DNA from: Dillenia suffruticosa
Taxonomy: Eukaryota; Streptophyta; Magnoliopsida; Dilleniales; Dilleniaceae
Reading direction: 5' to 3'
Length of the DNA: 64,000 nt
NCBI GenBank assembly: GCA_033439265.1
Contig: JAVTVX010000024.1
Location: forward strand, 17,654,501-17,718,500
Both the position numbers and the translations under genes were made by a program. The notes beneath the pieces were generated by a model. It had not been told where the DNA came from and ran no database searches. It saw only the letters and a program-made list of their open reading frames with translations. Positions 61,868 to 64,000 of this stretch are shown here, in pieces (position 1 is the stretch's first letter; every line of letters begins with the position of its first letter).

Positions 61868-61955
61868 TGAATTCGACGTGGTTATGGACAATGGATCGAA
61901 GACTTGAATTCGACGGATCGACTTGAATTCGACCGATAGACTTGAATTTGATTTA
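61868..61955 (+). repeat. Short tandem repeat of 'GACTTGAATTCGAC'
   Basis: GTTGAATTCGACG, then GACTTGAATTCGACGGATCG, GACTTGAATTCGACCGATAG and GACTTGAATTTGATT give four diverging units of about 20 bases. Confidence 0.65.
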
Positions 61956-63705
61956 TAAAGATATGTAAGTTAAAATATGTTTATATACAATATGTAATTA
62001 CCGTAATTAGTGTGGAATCTAAATAGTATAATATTTATTTATAGGTTTATTCACCTTTTATATTTTCTTTATTTTTAGGGTTTAGTCTGAAAAATTGTTG
62101 AGTGTTGAGTGTTGTTGAGTGACGAGTGTTATTGAGTGTTGAAGAAGCTGAAAAAAGTGTTGGTGTTGAAGGAAGTGAAGAAAAAAATTAAGTAACAAAC
62201 CACTGATTTATACCACTTACAAACTTATATATATACTTGTATAAAAATGCAGAACTTAAAATATTTTTGGAGAAGGAGGAGTGTTTGGAGAAGGAGAAGG
62301 GTTTGGATGAGAAAGGATGGGAGGAGGAGAATGTTAAAGATACTGAAAATGAATTGAAATGAAAGATTTGAAATGAAAGAATGATAAATTGAAATGAAAG
62401 ATCGACGATACTAAAAATGAATTGAAATGAAAGATGAAAGACAAACCAAGTATCTTTCTTCTATGTTAAGGTTAGGTTTTTTTCTGAGCATGAGTTGGTT
62501 CCACTTTGTTTTTCTTAATTTGGAATCCAATTTTTAAAGATATTTTAGTTAATCTAATTTTTCAATTTTTAGTGGAATTACAACCGGGGTACTATGAATT
62601 CTTTCTATTTATTTTTAATTTTACATTAATTGTTTTTATGCCGACTCAATACCATTTTCAATCCAAACTTATTATCAAAGTCATTATCTCTGCATTTTAC
62701 CATCATCATTCCTCACTTCTCATTAGTCAAATATCATTCTTTTTTAATAATTTTTTTCATTTACTTATTATACTTATTTTAGAGCTTAGAGCCGAAAGTA
62801 AGCCCAAAAGAAAGTGGGGCCGAAAGCAAGCCCAAAAGAAAGTGGATATTTCTATCGGAATTGAATTTTGATTATGAAACCGGTGAGTTTCACATTTGTT
62901 ATTTGTTATTTTATTGTTTTTTTATTTGGTATTGGTATTGGTTTTGTTAAGATGGTTTTATTTTATTTTTCAGGATCTCTTTTTGAGAAAAATATATTTT
63001 CTCAAACTTTTATTTTCAGAATATTATATTGAAGATGATGGAAACAATGAGGAAAAAGTTTCACAAAAGACAACTAGAAAAGGAGAAAAGAAAAAAGACG
63101 GAGGAAAAAAGTTTCAAACAAAACAAAGGAGAAAAGAAAAGGAAAAGGAAAGAGGAAAATTGAGAGCATGATGTATTGTAACGTGTCTATGTATAAACAA
63201 TTTTTTCTTCTTGTCTTATCATCTTATAACATATCACAACACTTATCACATACTCAAATCACAATCACAATCACAATGTCTCTATGTATGTATAAACAAA
63301 ATTTTCTTGTCATATCATCTTATAACATATCACAAATTTATCACATACTCAAGCATACTTACACATACTAGTCACCTATAACACATAACACTCTCCCAAA
63401 ATTACAATACTCTCAAGTGACTTACAACTTCTAAAATTACAATTTATAAAATTACAACTTCAGACTATAACCTATAACATAATATCTCAAACAACTTCCA
63501 AAATTAAAAATATGTGCTAAAATTTAAAACTCCACTAAGAATCCAATTATATTTATAAACACATATTTATAACTTCATTAATATTAAAATTACAAATATT
63601 AAAATAATATTAGCATGCTCCTAAATCTAATATTAAAAACTACAGCAATAATAAATTTATTTATATTTATAAATACATATTTATATTTTTTAATATAAAA
63701 ATTAA
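61956..63705. other. AT-rich DNA with many short tandem duplications
   Basis: Duplicated words include GAGTGTTGAGTGTTGTTGAG (62099-62145), GAATTGAAATGAAAGAT (62345-62440), GCCGAAAGTAAGCCCAAAAG (62791 and 62820) and CTTATAACATATCACAA (63220-63340). The last belongs to a G-poor tract to 63480 similar in style to 18000-18540. The open frames here have no recognisable domain. Confidence 0.5.
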
Positions 63706-63707
63706 TA

Positions 63708-64000
63708 TTGCAATGGCGTGGCATGCTTGCCTTGTGGGCGCCCGCTCTGGCATGGCCGGACACCCGCGCAGGCACTTACGAGTGCCCTGCCAAGTGCGGG
63801 CAAGCTTCCCCGCGCAGTGGCATCCGTGGGCGCTCATGCTGGCATGGCCGGGCGCCCTCGCGCGGCTGCTTGCATTCTCACTTGGCCCGCGCAGTAACTT
63901 GTGCGGGTGCCGTGCTTGCATGGCCTGGCGCCTGCGTTAGCACGGCATGCGCGGGGGCTTGCATCGGTGCATGCAGCGCAAGGTGGCATGCTCGGGCGAC
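63708..64000. repeat. GC-rich island 6, cut by the window edge
   Basis: CTGGCATGGCCGG occurs at 63747-63759 and 63839-63851, the same word as in island 4 (52043-52055). GGCGCCCGC and GGCATGC words are dense. The island continues past the last base. Short frames on both strands are compositional. Confidence 0.65.

Noticed and set aside
63667-63940. 84- and 75-codon frames on opposite strands at the right edge
   Set aside because: Same cause: GC-rich island composition, no domain, and both strands open.

Overview
The window reads as repeat-rich, very AT-rich DNA from a flowering plant, probably a dicot, of pericentromeric or heterochromatic type. The evidence is a dense nest of plant transposon families: Ty1/copia, Ty3/gypsy chromovirus, a gag-protease gypsy relative, a Helitron with a PIF1-like helicase, and CACTA (En/Spm) elements with TNP2- and TNPA-like genes. 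I see no intact host gene, rRNA gene or CRISPR array. The organism cannot be named from this sequence.

Layout. 1-2.5 kb: AT-rich DNA with a possible copia LTR remnant and a tRNA-like (SINE-type) fragment. 2.5-8.3 kb: an old Ty1/copia element on the + strand with two recognisable LTRs and a foreign segment inside its polymerase region. 8.3-10.2 kb: featureless AT-rich DNA. 10.2-23.7 kb: a broken Helitron helicase gene split by an 11.1-kb CACTA-type element (10663-21804). Removing that element and one copy of its 3-bp target duplication restores the helicase frame exactly. 23.7-40.3 kb: a Tekay/Del-like gypsy chromovirus on the - strand with LTRs over 3 kb, itself inserted in the Helitron helicase and itself holding a second gypsy-type element (about 29.2-33.7 kb). 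40.3 to about 50.9 kb: a CACTA element on the - strand, inserted in the right LTR of the chromovirus, with a spliced TNPA-like gene and a damaged TNP2 transposase gene. 50.9-64 kb: AT-rich DNA with one further plant-transposon-type gene (52.6-54.2 kb), many short tandem duplications and three GC-rich islands.

The order of events can be read from the nesting. The Helitron came first. The 11.1-kb CACTA and the chromovirus then entered its helicase. The chromovirus later received the gag-protease element and the second CACTA. The two chromovirus LTRs differ at about 12 % of positions in a 150-base hand alignment, suggesting an insertion several million years old. The copia LTRs are more diverged, so that element is older.

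The least explained material is a set of abruptly GC-rich islands built on CATGC/GGCATGGCC words (13.6, 17.3, 18.7, 52.0, 59.3 and 63.7 kb) in otherwise very AT-rich non-coding DNA. The same DNA carries E2F-type motifs and G-poor degenerate repeats. Because part of it lies inside the 11.1-kb CACTA and related sequence recurs at 59-60 kb, it may belong to one non-autonomous element family.
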